Assembly: GCA_020444175.1 (NCBI GenBank)
Contig: JAHLLM010000007.1
Location: 94,182 to 158,181, forward strand
Source of the DNA: Desulfobulbaceae bacterium
Lineage (GTDB): Bacteria; Desulfobacterota; Desulfobulbia; Desulfobulbales; SURF-16
DNA length: 64,000 nt
Direction of reading: 5' to 3'
Below, piece after piece: positions 36,726-45,735 of this stretch. Numbering within the stretch: position 1 is the stretch's first letter; every line of letters begins with the position of its first letter. A program made the position numbers and the translations under genes. Below the pieces are notes generated by a model. The model worked only from the letters and a program-made list of their open reading frames with translations. It did not search any database and was not told where the DNA came from.

Positions 36726-37535
36726 ATGAATCCTCTTGATATTCTCAAACGCACACCGAAAACAAACTGCGGTGAATGCGGTTATCAAGCCTGCCTTGCC
36801 TTTGCCGCCAATGTGGCCCGCAGCGGAGAAGATCCGCAGAAATGTCCCTATATCAACCTTGACGGACTCGAGCTTTCGCAGCAAGACGGCACGGAACTGG
36901 ACAAACTGGCGCAAGAACATGATCTGCAGCTTATTCGTCATCTGCAAAGTAAAATCAACAATCTTGATTTTAACCACATTGCGCCGCGTCTTGGCATTTC
37001 CACGGCTGACGACAACAAGGATGTTTTCGTTTTTTCCTATCTTGGCCAGCAGGTCCGGCTTGGACACCACCAACTGCTCATAGACGGCAAGGAACCTGAA
37101 GACCCGCGGGACCAGATACTGCTGTATAATTATATCCATTCCGGCGGATCGCACCCTCCCTGCGGCGAATGGGTAGGACTGGAAAGCCTGCCTAACTCTA
37201 TTTCCAAAGTCCGCACCCTGGCAACATACTGCGAAGAAAGACTTGCCAACCTCTTTACGGGAAAAACGGCAGAGACAATCAGCCAATTATGCAAAAAAAT
37301 TGCTGGCAGCCCGCTTCATGAAAGTTCGGCAAGCGCTGGGGTTATTATTCCAGTGCTTCCCCGACTTCCGCAACAGGTCCTCTTTTGGGAAGCAGAGCCT
37401 GAAGACGGATTTGAAGCAAAAGCCAAAGTTCTCTTTGACGCAAATGTTCTCAACTATCTTGATCTTGAGTCCCTGGTATTTTCCGCTGAACGCCTGGCAG
37501 ACCGGCTTATTCTTCTTGCCTCAAACCCATCATGA
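36726..37535 (+). CDS. 4Fe-4S and DUF3786 domain protein
   Basis: A 269-aa protein. Residues about 10-40 hold a CoFeSP-type [4Fe-4S] motif (NCGECGYQACLAFAANV then a Cys in KCPY), with CxxCxxxxC spacing plus a distal Cys. The remaining part matches DUF3786 (FSYLGQQVRLGHHQLLIDG, DQILLYNYIHSGGSHPPCGEWVGLESLP). It is cytoplasmic. DUF3786 proteins are found in anaerobes, often near corrinoid or CO2-fixation genes, and a corrinoid activator is divergently encoded here, so a role in corrinoid or one-carbon metabolism is plausible but unproven. It overlaps rarA by 4 nt. Confidence 0.8.
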   Translation: MNPLDILKRTPKTNCGECGYQACLAFAANVARSGEDPQKCPYINLDGLELSQQDGTELDKLAQEHDLQLIRHLQSKINNLDFNHIAPRLGISTADDNKDVFVFSYLGQQVRLGHHQLLIDGKEPEDPRDQILLYNYIHSGGSHPPCGEWVGLESLPNSISKVRTLATYCEERLANLFTGKTAETISQLCKKIAGSPLHESSASAGVIIPVLPRLPQQVLFWEAEPEDGFEAKAKVLFDANVLNYLDLESLVFSAERLADRLILLASNPS

Positions 37536-38854
37536 ACATGACAGATACTCCCCCAAAACCCCTTGCTGAACGCATGCGTCCACAGCAGATTACTGAATTT
37601 GCCGGACAAAAGCATATCCTGGCAGAAGGCAAGATTCTCTGGAAACTGCTTGAAGAAAGCACCATTCCTTCCCTCGTTCTCTGGGGCCCTCCGGGAACAG
37701 GCAAGACAACCCTTGCCAGAATTCTGGCACGATCAACTGGTGCTGATTTTATTTTCTTTTCAGCTGTTCTTGCCGGTGTAAAAGAAATCAGACAAATTAT
37801 TGAAGAAGCACGGCGCAGCCAGCTTGCCGGTTCTTCAACCATCCTTTTTGTCGATGAAATCCACCGTTTTAATAAAAGCCAGCAGGACGCCTTTTTGCCC
37901 CATGTGGAAAGCGGTCTTCTTACTCTCATTGGCGCGACAACCGAAAATCCTTCATTCCAGATAGTGGCCCCTTTACTTTCCCGGTGCAGGGTACTCACCC
38001 TGGAATCGCTGCAACACGACGACCTGAAAATCATATTCGACCGTGCCCTGCACGACAGTAAAAACGGTCTGGGGGAACTTCATCTGCAACTTGAAGAAAA
38101 AGCCATTGATCATCTTATCGCCATGTCTGACGGTGATGCAAGGCGACTTCTCAATAGCTTGGAAATTGTCTCGTCACTGGGAATCCCAAACGATGAGGGC
38201 AGGATTCTTATATCACATGACCTGGTCAATGATGCTTTCAAAAGAAATAACCTGCTGTATGACGCGGCAGGAGAAGAGCATTACAATCTCATTTCCGCTC
38301 TCCACAAAAGCTTAAGAGACAGTGATCCGGACGGTTCACTTTACTGGCTGTGCCGCATGCTGAAATCCGGGGAAGACCCACTTTATATCGCCAGGCGCCT
38401 GATCAGGTTTGCCTCGGAAGACATTGGCAATGCCGATCCACAGGCACTTTCCCTCACTATAAATGCCAGGCAGACCTATCACATGCTGGGCTCTCCCGAG
38501 GGAGAACTGGCTCTTGCCCAGGCCGTCATTTACCTGGCCACAGCACCCAAAAGTAATGCAACCTATGCTGCATACAAAAAAGTGATGAAGGATATTGAGC
38601 GCACAGGCAGCCTGCCGGTTCCTCATCATATTCGCAATGCCCCGACACATTTAATGAAAGAGCTGGGTTATGGGAAAGGGTATAAATATGCCCATGACTC
38701 ACCACATGCCCTTGTAGAGCAGGATCACTTACCCGAGAAACTAAACGGAACCGTGTATTATGAGCCGACAAACAGAGGTCATGAAGCTCTTATCAAGGAT
38801 CGATTGACAAAATGGAGAAAAATACTTTCAGAACGAGAACTATCTAAAAAATAA
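37532..38854 (+). CDS. rarA: Replication-associated recombination AAA+ ATPase RarA
   Basis: A 440-aa AAA+ ATPase of the RarA/MgsA/WRNIP1 family. Family blocks are PLAERMRPQQITEFAGQKHIL at the N-terminus, Walker A WGPPGTGKTTLARIL near 50, Walker B ILFVDEIHRFNKSQQD and sensor TTENPSF. The C-terminal tetramerisation domain includes SLRDSDPDGSLYWLCRML and YKYAHDSP. It acts at stalled replication forks. Its ATG overlaps the DUF3786 stop by 4 nt. Confidence 0.95.
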   Translation: MNMTDTPPKPLAERMRPQQITEFAGQKHILAEGKILWKLLEESTIPSLVLWGPPGTGKTTLARILARSTGADFIFFSAVLAGVKEIRQIIEEARRSQLAGSSTILFVDEIHRFNKSQQDAFLPHVESGLLTLIGATTENPSFQIVAPLLSRCRVLTLESLQHDDLKIIFDRALHDSKNGLGELHLQLEEKAIDHLIAMSDGDARRLLNSLEIVSSLGIPNDEGRILISHDLVNDAFKRNNLLYDAAGEEHYNLISALHKSLRDSDPDGSLYWLCRMLKSGEDPLYIARRLIRFASEDIGNADPQALSLTINARQTYHMLGSPEGELALAQAVIYLATAPKSNATYAAYKKVMKDIERTGSLPVPHHIRNAPTHLMKELGYGKGYKYAHDSPHALVEQDHLPEKLNGTVYYEPTNRGHEALIKDRLTKWRKILSERELSKK

Positions 38855-39034
38855 TCCCTTTATCTCCCGGGCAGCTAGCCAGTTTCATGTTTTACCAAGA
38901 TTCATCAGTTTCATTGATATCACGATGCCCCCTTTCACTTAAGGATTTCTTTGAGTTCTTTGCCTCTTTGTGGTTTATTATTTTTAGTTCTTAAACATAT
39001 ACTAATTGATATACAAACAAAGAGACTTCTCCAA

Positions 39035-40576
39035 ATGAAACTTTTCTTTTCCCTTCTTTTTTGTCTATTTACCATCCTTCCTTTTCAAACAAAGGTATCT
39101 TTTGCCGATGATGCCGTAACTCTTTTTTATTCCAATAACATGCATGGAGAAACAGAGCCATGCGGTTGAAAAAAGAAACAACTGGGCGGTCTGCCCAAGC
39201 GACAAACTCTGATAGCTCAGCAAAAAATCAACAAAGAGAATACTCTTCTTCTTGACGCAGGCTCACTCTTATTTGAGCACTCTACCCTATCACGGGGCAG
39301 ATCAGGCGAACAGGCAAAAATCAATGCCATGGGGATAGTAAGTGCCTTTAATGCCATGGGCTATGATGCAGTCGGCATTTCACGTCTCGATCTTGCTGCA
39401 GGCGTCGATTTCCTCCTTGAACAGAAAGAAAGGTCCCATTTTCCCTGGTTGAGCGCCAATCTTGTCAATAGTGAAACCGGCAAGCCGCTTTTTGATCCAT
39501 ACATTATCATCAAAAAATCGGGCTTACGAATCGCTGTCATTGGCATTACAGGTCTTGAGGAGCATGCCGCCCTGCCAGGAACGACCCGGGTTACGACTCT
39601 TTCCTGGAAAAAGATTCTGCTGCCGCTTGTCAATGAACTGCGAAGCAAAAGTGATCTTGTTGTTTTACTCTCAAGCCTCTCTCCCGGCGACAACCAAGAA
39701 ATCAGCAACCAGTTTCCGACACTTCATATTCTTATCCAGTCAGGAGGGCGACCTCGCAACATAATTCCAAGGCTTATCAACAACACCCTTGTCTGCCAGA
39801 CAGACAGACAGGGAAAATACCTTGGCAAACTGTCTGTTCACTGGCAAGAATCAGGGCAATGGCAGGAACCTGACAACAACCAGCTTCTTGTGAAAAAGCA
39901 GGAATACGACAGGATTACATGGCAGCTGAAAAGACTTAGAAAAAAAGGGGATCCTGAAATTATTTACCAAGATAGACCTGCCAATCTGAAAGCGTATCGC
40001 AATTTAAAAGCGAGATACGAAGAACTTGAAAATGAGATACATACCTTACAGGCACAAAACAGAAATCAATCAGACAAAGCGACCTTTGAAAACACCTTTC
40101 TTGAGCTTGCGCCGGAAGTAGCTGATGATACCCGTCTTGCTGCAATCACTCAGGATACAAAAAAGAAGATAAATGCCATTGGCAGAAACAAAAAAACAAT
40201 GGAAATGCTGCCAGGCTACGCTGGCAGTGCCGTCTGTGCACTCTGCCATAAGGATATTGCTGATAAATGGTCAACAACAGGTCACGCCCACGCCTACCAG
40301 ACACTGGCTCTAAAAAAACAGCATTTTAACTCAAACTGTTTACCGTGCCATGTTACCGGAATTTCCATGCAGAATAAAAATGATTCCCTTTCATTGCATA
40401 AACTCTTGTATAATGTTGGCTGCGAAAGCTGCCATGGGCCGGGTAAAAAACATGCTGAAACACCGGAAAAAACAGGCATCAATGCCGAGCCTGATGCATC
40501 AGTCTGTTTACAGTGCCATATCCCGGAACATGATGACGGCTTTGATTTTGAACTGGACCGAATGAAAATACATTAA
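39035..40576 (+). CDS. Probable selenoprotein: degenerate 5'-nucleotidase-like domain fused to a tetraheme cytochrome c
   Basis: One reading frame of 514 codons is interrupted only by TGA at 39167-39169 (codon 45). N-terminal residues 1-24 look like a Sec signal peptide. The mature start contains EPCG followed by the TGA, then KKKQLGGLPKR; relatives I recall read EPCGC..xLGGL, so TGA replaces a conserved Cys. A SECIS-like hairpin follows (39182-39198). The fold resembles UshA-type phosphoesterases, but the metal motifs are altered (NNMHG, DAGS, GISRLD). Heme sites CxxCH occur at residues 401-405, 435-439, 463-467 and 491-495. It is periplasmic and likely redox-active. A nonsense mutation is the main alternative. 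Confidence 0.75.
39182..39198 (+). promoter_or_regulatory. Bacterial-type SECIS candidate
   Basis: TGGGC (39183-39187) pairs with GCCCA (39193-39197) around the loop GGTCT. The GGT CTG codons lie 7 and 8 codons after the TGA, the same place and sequence as in E. coli fdhF, where SelB binds a GGUCU loop. Stem length is short (5 bp). Confidence 0.6.
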
Positions 40577-40590
40577 CAGGGGAATCTGCA

Positions 40591-41031
40591 ATGAAAATCC
40601 TCACAACACCCAGAATGGAGCGCTGCATCGGCTGCCATTCCTGTTCACTTTCATGTGCCCGCCTCGTACATAAACGCATTTCCTGGGATATTTCCGGAAT
40701 ACGAATTCGTTCTTCAGGAGGCATTTCCACAGGTTTCGAAGCCCGGCACTGTCTGGCCTGTAATCCTGCCCCCTGCAGCCTCGTCTGTCCCACAGGGGCA
40801 TTTTCACAACGCAGGGGAGGAGGCGTAATAGTCAAGAAAAAACTCTGTATTCATTGCGGCAAATGTTCCCCTGCATGCCCGGTTGATGCTATTTATACGG
40901 ATGCACAGGGCGAACCTTTCGTCTGCATACACTGCGGCCGCTGCGTTGCATACTGCCCCCATGAATGTCTCGAACTGACAGATATCCCTCTTCGTGATTC
41001 AAAACAGATACCCACGGGGGATGAACCATGA
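40591..41031 (+). CDS. Polyferredoxin (four [4Fe-4S] clusters), AOR partner
   Basis: A 146-aa electron-transfer protein. Cysteine clusters are RCIGCHSCSLSC, HCLACNPAPCSLVC, LCIHCGKCSPACP and VCIHCGRCVAYCP, about 16 cysteines, typical of the HycB/AorB-like ferredoxins that serve tungsten aldehyde oxidoreductases. No signal peptide, so cytoplasmic. It starts 14 bp after the selenoprotein and overlaps AOR by 4 nt. Confidence 0.9.
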   Translation: MKILTTPRMERCIGCHSCSLSCARLVHKRISWDISGIRIRSSGGISTGFEARHCLACNPAPCSLVCPTGAFSQRRGGGVIVKKKLCIHCGKCSPACPVDAIYTDAQGEPFVCIHCGRCVAYCPHECLELTDIPLRDSKQIPTGDEP

Positions 41032-42776
41032 TCAGAGATTTTTTCAGAGTTTTGGTTGTTGACCTTTCCCAGGGAAAAAGCAAGGTTGAAAATATTGACG
41101 GCAGAAACGAAGTTGCAGGTGGAAGTGGTCTGGGAGCACTTTTATTTAACAGATTCAGCCTTCCTGAAAAGCCATGGGACGCCCCTGAACAGCCCCTTAT
41201 TTTCGCCATTGGTCCCCTTACCGGCTACTTTCCCCTGATGAGCAAAACGGTTTGCGCCTTCAAATCACCGTATCATAATCAGTTTACTGAAAGTCATGCC
41301 GGCGGACGCACCGCACTTTCACTTCGCTTTGCCGATTACGATGCTCTTGTTCTCTGTGGAAAAGCCCCATCTTTATCCTGCCTTGTCATCGGCTCCAGAC
41401 TTCTTGAGATAAAGGATGTCAATTTTATGCGGGGCATGGATATAACAGAAAGCGGCAAATTGCTGCGCCGTATGTTTCCCGGGTCCGGACACCGGACAAT
41501 CATGAGAATTGGTCCTGCCGGTGAGAATCGCTCTGCCATGGCCTGTATCAATGCCGACACTTACCGCCATTTCGGCAGAATGGGCGGCGGGGCCGTTATG
41601 GGTGACAAAAACCTGAAGGCCATTGCCGTTCTTGGTGATGGCGAATTTGTCGCTCCAGCGGGCAAAGAGTATCCTCGACTTTTTGATGATGTCTTTAAAC
41701 AGGTAACTTCCACTGATATGATGAAAAAATATCATAACCTGGGAACGCCAGCCAATATCAAATCATTAAATGACATACATTCGCTTCCCTGGAGAAACCT
41801 GCAGGCTACTTCCGATCCTTTAGTTGCCGGCATTACCGGTGAACGCTTTGCCGATGAGAACCTTCTTCGCAACGGAGCCTGTTCCGGCTGTCCGGTGGGT
41901 TGTATTCATATTGGTTTTGTCCGGGAAAAATTCATGAAGGACAACCGCTACCTCTACCGTCAGGTTGCCTATGATTATGAACCGATTTTTTCTACCGGCA
42001 CCATGCTCGGCATCACTGACAGCTTTTCCGTGCTTTCCATCATGGATGAAATGGAAAAAGCAGGTCTTGACGTTATGTCGGCCGGAGTTGCCCTGGCCTG
42101 GGCCACGGAAGCAACTGAAAAAGGACTGATTTCAAAAAAAGAGACCATTGTCCCGCTGCAATTTGGTAAATCAGCATCCTACAGGCAGGCGGTTGTCCAT
42201 CTTGGAGGGGCTGCAAATGAGTTTTATGCGTTACTGAGCCAGGGAACCTTACGCGCCGCTGAAAAATTTGGAGGTGCCGAATTTGCCTGCGTACTTGGTC
42301 AGGAGATGGCCGGTTATGCCACTGGAGAGGTCTTTTTTGCCGCCCAGGCGACAAGTTTCAGACACTCCCATCTTGACTGCGGAGGCTATGCCTATGACCA
42401 GAAACATGACGAGCAGGATATTGAAAAAGCAGTCAATTTTTTGATAGATGATGAAGCAGGTCGTATCGCCCTCACCTGCATGGTTTCATGTCTTTTTGCC
42501 AGGGAAATTTACAATTCAGAAATGTTATCAAAATGCCTTGAATCAGTTGGCTACAGTGATCTTGCTGCAACTCTTCCCCACATTGCACTTAACGTGCAGA
42601 GACTTCGGTGGAAAACCCGTATTGCAACAGGATACAACCCCGATTCTGTAACAATCCCCAAACGTTTTTTTAAAGTAAAAACCTGGAAGGGAATGATCGA
42701 TCCCCTTTACCTGAAACACCTGAAAAAAAGATATGCTGAGCGTATTCTTGCCTTAGGGGCGTCTCAATATGCTTAA
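41028..42776 (+). CDS. Aldehyde ferredoxin oxidoreductase family (tungsten)
   Basis: A 582-aa AOR-family enzyme that binds a tungsten bis-pterin and a [4Fe-4S] cluster. N-terminal residues RVLVVDLSQGKSKVENID and AGGSGLGALLF, the pterin-binding RIGPAGENRSAMACI and FGRMGGGAVMGDKNLKAIAV, and the cluster-binding CSGCPVGC are present. A C-terminal Cys in LTCMVSC may be the fourth ligand. The family oxidises aldehydes to acids with ferredoxin as acceptor; its substrate is unclear. Coupled to the polyferredoxin gene. Confidence 0.92.
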   Translation: MIRDFFRVLVVDLSQGKSKVENIDGRNEVAGGSGLGALLFNRFSLPEKPWDAPEQPLIFAIGPLTGYFPLMSKTVCAFKSPYHNQFTESHAGGRTALSLRFADYDALVLCGKAPSLSCLVIGSRLLEIKDVNFMRGMDITESGKLLRRMFPGSGHRTIMRIGPAGENRSAMACINADTYRHFGRMGGGAVMGDKNLKAIAVLGDGEFVAPAGKEYPRLFDDVFKQVTSTDMMKKYHNLGTPANIKSLNDIHSLPWRNLQATSDPLVAGITGERFADENLLRNGACSGCPVGCIHIGFVREKFMKDNRYLYRQVAYDYEPIFSTGTMLGITDSFSVLSIMDEMEKAGLDVMSAGVALAWATEATEKGLISKKETIVPLQFGKSASYRQAVVHLGGAANEFYALLSQGTLRAAEKFGGAEFACVLGQEMAGYATGEVFFAAQATSFRHSHLDCGGYAYDQKHDEQDIEKAVNFLIDDEAGRIALTCMVSCLFAREIYNSEMLSKCLESVGYSDLAATLPHIALNVQRLRWKTRIATGYNPDSVTIPKRFFKVKTWKGMIDPLYLKHLKKRYAERILALGASQYA

Positions 42777-42795
42777 AATTCCTGGAGAAACTTGA

Positions 42796-44883
42796 ATGAA
42801 ACTGCACAAGGTCAAAAACGGATACAGGCATCCGCCTGGAGCGACCTTTGATTCACAAGGTACTAATTTCAGCGTTTTCTCAAGACAGGCGACAGGAGCA
42901 GAACTTCTTCTTTACGAAGGACCGGAAAGTCTGGAGCCATATCAGACAATTACCCTTGATCCTGAAACAAATAAGACATTTGTTTTCTGGCATGTCTATG
43001 TCGTCGGACTCAAGACTGGAACCTGTTACACATGGAGAATGTCCGGCCCTGACGATACAGAGGTTTCGGGCTGCCGCTTCAATCCGGACAAAGAATTACT
43101 CGATCCGTGGTCCCATGCGGTCGTTGATAACATGTGGGACAGGAAACTGGCATGTCTGCCAGGTCCGAGCAGAGGGAAAACCATGCGGAGCATGGTAACA
43201 GCAACGGATGCATACGACTGGGAGGGAGACAAGCTGCTTCATCATTCCCCGGAAGAAATCATCATCTATGAACTCCACGTCGGCGGCTTTACCCGCCACG
43301 AATCATCCGGGGTGCGGCATCCCGGCACCTATTCGGCTCTTATTGAAAAAATTCCCTACCTTAAAGAACTGGGGATTAATGCTGTTGAGCTTCTTCCTGT
43401 TATGGCATTTGACGAGCAGGATGTCCCTGATGGTCCATGGCAAAGGGGGTTGAAGAATTTCTGGGGATACAGCACCCACAGTTTCTTCTGTCCCCACCCG
43501 GGATATTGCATATCACCTCTTCAGGGTACTCATCTCCAGGAATTTAGAGACATGGTCAAGGCCCTGCACAAAGCAGGAATCGCTCTTATATTGGATGTTG
43601 TCTTTAATCACACGGCAGAGGGTGGTATTGACGGGCCTTTAATGAACTTCAAGGGTTTTGCCAACGGAGGATTTTATCATCTCGACCAGAAGGATCGGAG
43701 GCGCTACCGTGACTATACGGGATGCGGCAATACGGTAAACTGCAATCATCCCGTGGTAGCTCGCTATATTGTTGAATGCCTGGAATTCTGGGTCCGAGAA
43801 ATGCATGTGGATGGTTTCCGTTTTGACCTGGCCAGTGTCCTGGCGCGGGGGCAGGATGGTGAATCGGATTACTACGCCCCTGTTGTCTGGAGCATCGAGT
43901 TTTCAAGAACCCTGGCCAGAACCGGACTCATTGCCGAGGCATGGGATGCAGGCGGGCTTTATCAGGTCGGCGGATTTCCAGGTTTTCGCTGGGCGGAATG
44001 GAACGGTCGATATCGAGACGCAATACGTCAGTTCATAGCAGGTGACATCAGCATGACCGGCGAAGTTGCCACCCGCCTCTGCGGCAGCAGCGATTTATAC
44101 GAACCCTCCCATCGGCTTCCCATAAACAGCATCAACTTTATTACCTGCCATGACGGATTTACGCTGTGGGATATGGTGAGCTACAACGAAAAGCATAATG
44201 AACTTAACGGTGAAGACAACAGAGACGGATGCGACCACAACCTCAGCTGGAATTGCGGGATTGAAGGTGAAACTGATGACAGACCCATTCTCTCACTCCG
44301 AAAAAAACAGGCCAAAAATTTCATGACGACCCTTCTTCTCAGTCACGGCGTCCCCATGATCCTTGCCGGAGATGAGGTATTGCGCAGCCAGAAGGGCAAT
44401 AACAACTGCTACTGCCAGGATAATGATCTTGGCTGGTTTGACTGGAATCTCGTTGAACAGAACCGGGATATGTTCGATTTTGTAAAAGCTCTAATCGCCT
44501 TCAGAAAACGACACCCATGCCTCATGCGACGCCGCTTTGTTACCGGTCAAAAAAGCAAAGGAATGAAGTTGCCTGATATAACCTGGCATGGGTCAAAAAT
44601 TGGGGAACCTCCCTGGCATGCCCCACACGGAGAAGTTCTTGCCTGTACCATGGCAGGATCCGCACAGGAAGAGGATCTTCATATTATCTTTAATATGACG
44701 GACAAGATGCAAGTCTGCGAGATTCCTCAAACGTCTTTAAAATCATCCTGGTACAGGGCAATTGATACCGCAGCGCCTCCGGCACTTGATATCATGGCAA
44801 AGAGGAAACAGGAAAAAGCAAACGGAAAAAACTGTCAAGTTCAACCGCGCAGCATAGTTGTCCTTGAAAGCAGAGACGCTTGA
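42796..44883 (+). CDS. glgX: Glycogen debranching enzyme GlgX
   Basis: A 695-aa isoamylase-type glycoside hydrolase (GH13). The N-terminal carbohydrate-binding part (about 1-150) has GYRHPPGATFDSQGTNFSVFS. Catalytic blocks are LILDVVFNHTAEG, VDGFRFDLASVL (nucleophile Asp), LIAEAWDAGGLYQVG (acid/base Glu) and FITCHDGFTLWDM. It cleaves alpha-1,6 branches of glycogen, releasing maltodextrins. It follows AOR by 19 bp and may be co-transcribed, though no functional link is evident. Pgl converges 8 bp away. Confidence 0.93.
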   Translation: MKLHKVKNGYRHPPGATFDSQGTNFSVFSRQATGAELLLYEGPESLEPYQTITLDPETNKTFVFWHVYVVGLKTGTCYTWRMSGPDDTEVSGCRFNPDKELLDPWSHAVVDNMWDRKLACLPGPSRGKTMRSMVTATDAYDWEGDKLLHHSPEEIIIYELHVGGFTRHESSGVRHPGTYSALIEKIPYLKELGINAVELLPVMAFDEQDVPDGPWQRGLKNFWGYSTHSFFCPHPGYCISPLQGTHLQEFRDMVKALHKAGIALILDVVFNHTAEGGIDGPLMNFKGFANGGFYHLDQKDRRRYRDYTGCGNTVNCNHPVVARYIVECLEFWVREMHVDGFRFDLASVLARGQDGESDYYAPVVWSIEFSRTLARTGLIAEAWDAGGLYQVGGFPGFRWAEWNGRYRDAIRQFIAGDISMTGEVATRLCGSSDLYEPSHRLPINSINFITCHDGFTLWDMVSYNEKHNELNGEDNRDGCDHNLSWNCGIEGETDDRPILSLRKKQAKNFMTTLLLSHGVPMILAGDEVLRSQKGNNNCYCQDNDLGWFDWNLVEQNRDMFDFVKALIAFRKRHPCLMRRRFVTGQKSKGMKLPDITWHGSKIGEPPWHAPHGEVLACTMAGSAQEEDLHIIFNMTDKMQVCEIPQTSLKSSWYRAIDTAAPPALDIMAKRKQEKANGKNCQVQPRSIVVLESRDA

Positions 44884-44891
44884 CACCTGAT

Positions 44892-45608
44892 TTATGGAGC
44901 CCAGTAGACCTGTACCGGCTTAACTGCCCTGGAAAAAATGAAGCGTATGGGCATCTCCTCCATGTCATCCCCGGCAATGGCCTTTTCAAAAACCGCTAAT
45001 TTTTCGCTGCCGATAATATGCAGAATAACCTGTCTTGAATCGACCAAAACAGGCAGGGTAAGGGTCATGCGGTCATGGCTGGCATTGGGGGAACTCATAT
45101 TCAAGCAGATTTTGCCGGACTCCATATCGGTCGCCTTTTTCAAATTTCTTGCTCCAGGAAAAAGAGAGGCTGTATGACCGTCATTTCCCATACCAAGAAC
45201 CAGAAGATCAAACGGCCGGGGAATAAGAGAAACCTTTCTACCGCACTCTTCTACCCCGCCCTTTGCGCTGGCGGCATTGCTGTAGAGTCCGACAAATGAA
45301 GCTGATGCAGCATTATTCTGCAGGAGATGGTCCCTGACAAGACGCTCATTGCTGTCATTTTCAGAAGGCTCAACCCACCTTTCGTCAGCAAGGCAGATAT
45401 ACACCTGTTTCCATTTTATATTTTTTTTTGAAAGGGCCTCAAAAAGAAGAATCGGAGTTGAACCACCCGAAACAATGAGGCTGGCATGACCACGTTTATT
45501 AATTCTTGATTCCAGGAACAGAGCAATATCAGAGGCGAGATCCTTAACAAGCGATTCCCTGCTCGTGAAACCGTTAAAAAAAACATTTTTATGTATATTG
45601 TTTTTCAA
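44892..45608 (-). CDS. pgl: 6-phosphogluconolactonase
   Basis: A 238-aa DevB-type lactonase hydrolysing 6-phosphogluconolactone in the oxidative pentose phosphate pathway. Signatures are ASLIVSGGSTPILLFEAL, WKQVYICLADERWV and LLVLGMGNDGHTASLFPGA. Length is standard. It lies downstream of ppaC and is separated from it by a strong terminator. It ends 8 bp from the glgX stop. Confidence 0.92.
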   Translation of the reverse strand: MKNNIHKNVFFNGFTSRESLVKDLASDIALFLESRINKRGHASLIVSGGSTPILLFEALSKKNIKWKQVYICLADERWVEPSENDSNERLVRDHLLQNNAASASFVGLYSNAASAKGGVEECGRKVSLIPRPFDLLVLGMGNDGHTASLFPGARNLKKATDMESGKICLNMSSPNASHDRMTLTLPVLVDSRQVILHIIGSEKLAVFEKAIAGDDMEEMPIRFIFSRAVKPVQVYWAP

Positions 45609-45669
45609 AGCAGCTTAACAATGGTTTTATGGCAGTTTATAAAAAACGCCTCTTGTAAAAATTTTTTCT

Positions 45670-45713
45670 AAAAAAAAAGCTGTGTTCCCTGACAAAGGGA
45701 AACACAGCTTTTT
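45670..45713 (-). terminator. Rho-independent terminator after ppaC
   Basis: AAAAGCTGTGTT-CCC pairs with GGGAAACACAGCTTTT across a TGACAAA loop, with one bulged base. On the minus strand it is followed by a T-run. It lies between the ppaC stop and pgl. Confidence 0.85.
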
Positions 45714-45735
45714 CTCAGAAAACCAATAAGATTGA

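Noticed and set aside
39035..40576. Pseudogene reading of the interrupted cytochrome gene
   Set aside because: A simple nonsense mutation is possible, but the stop falls exactly on a conserved Cys column and a SECIS-like hairpin with the fdhF-type loop follows, so selenocysteine is preferred.
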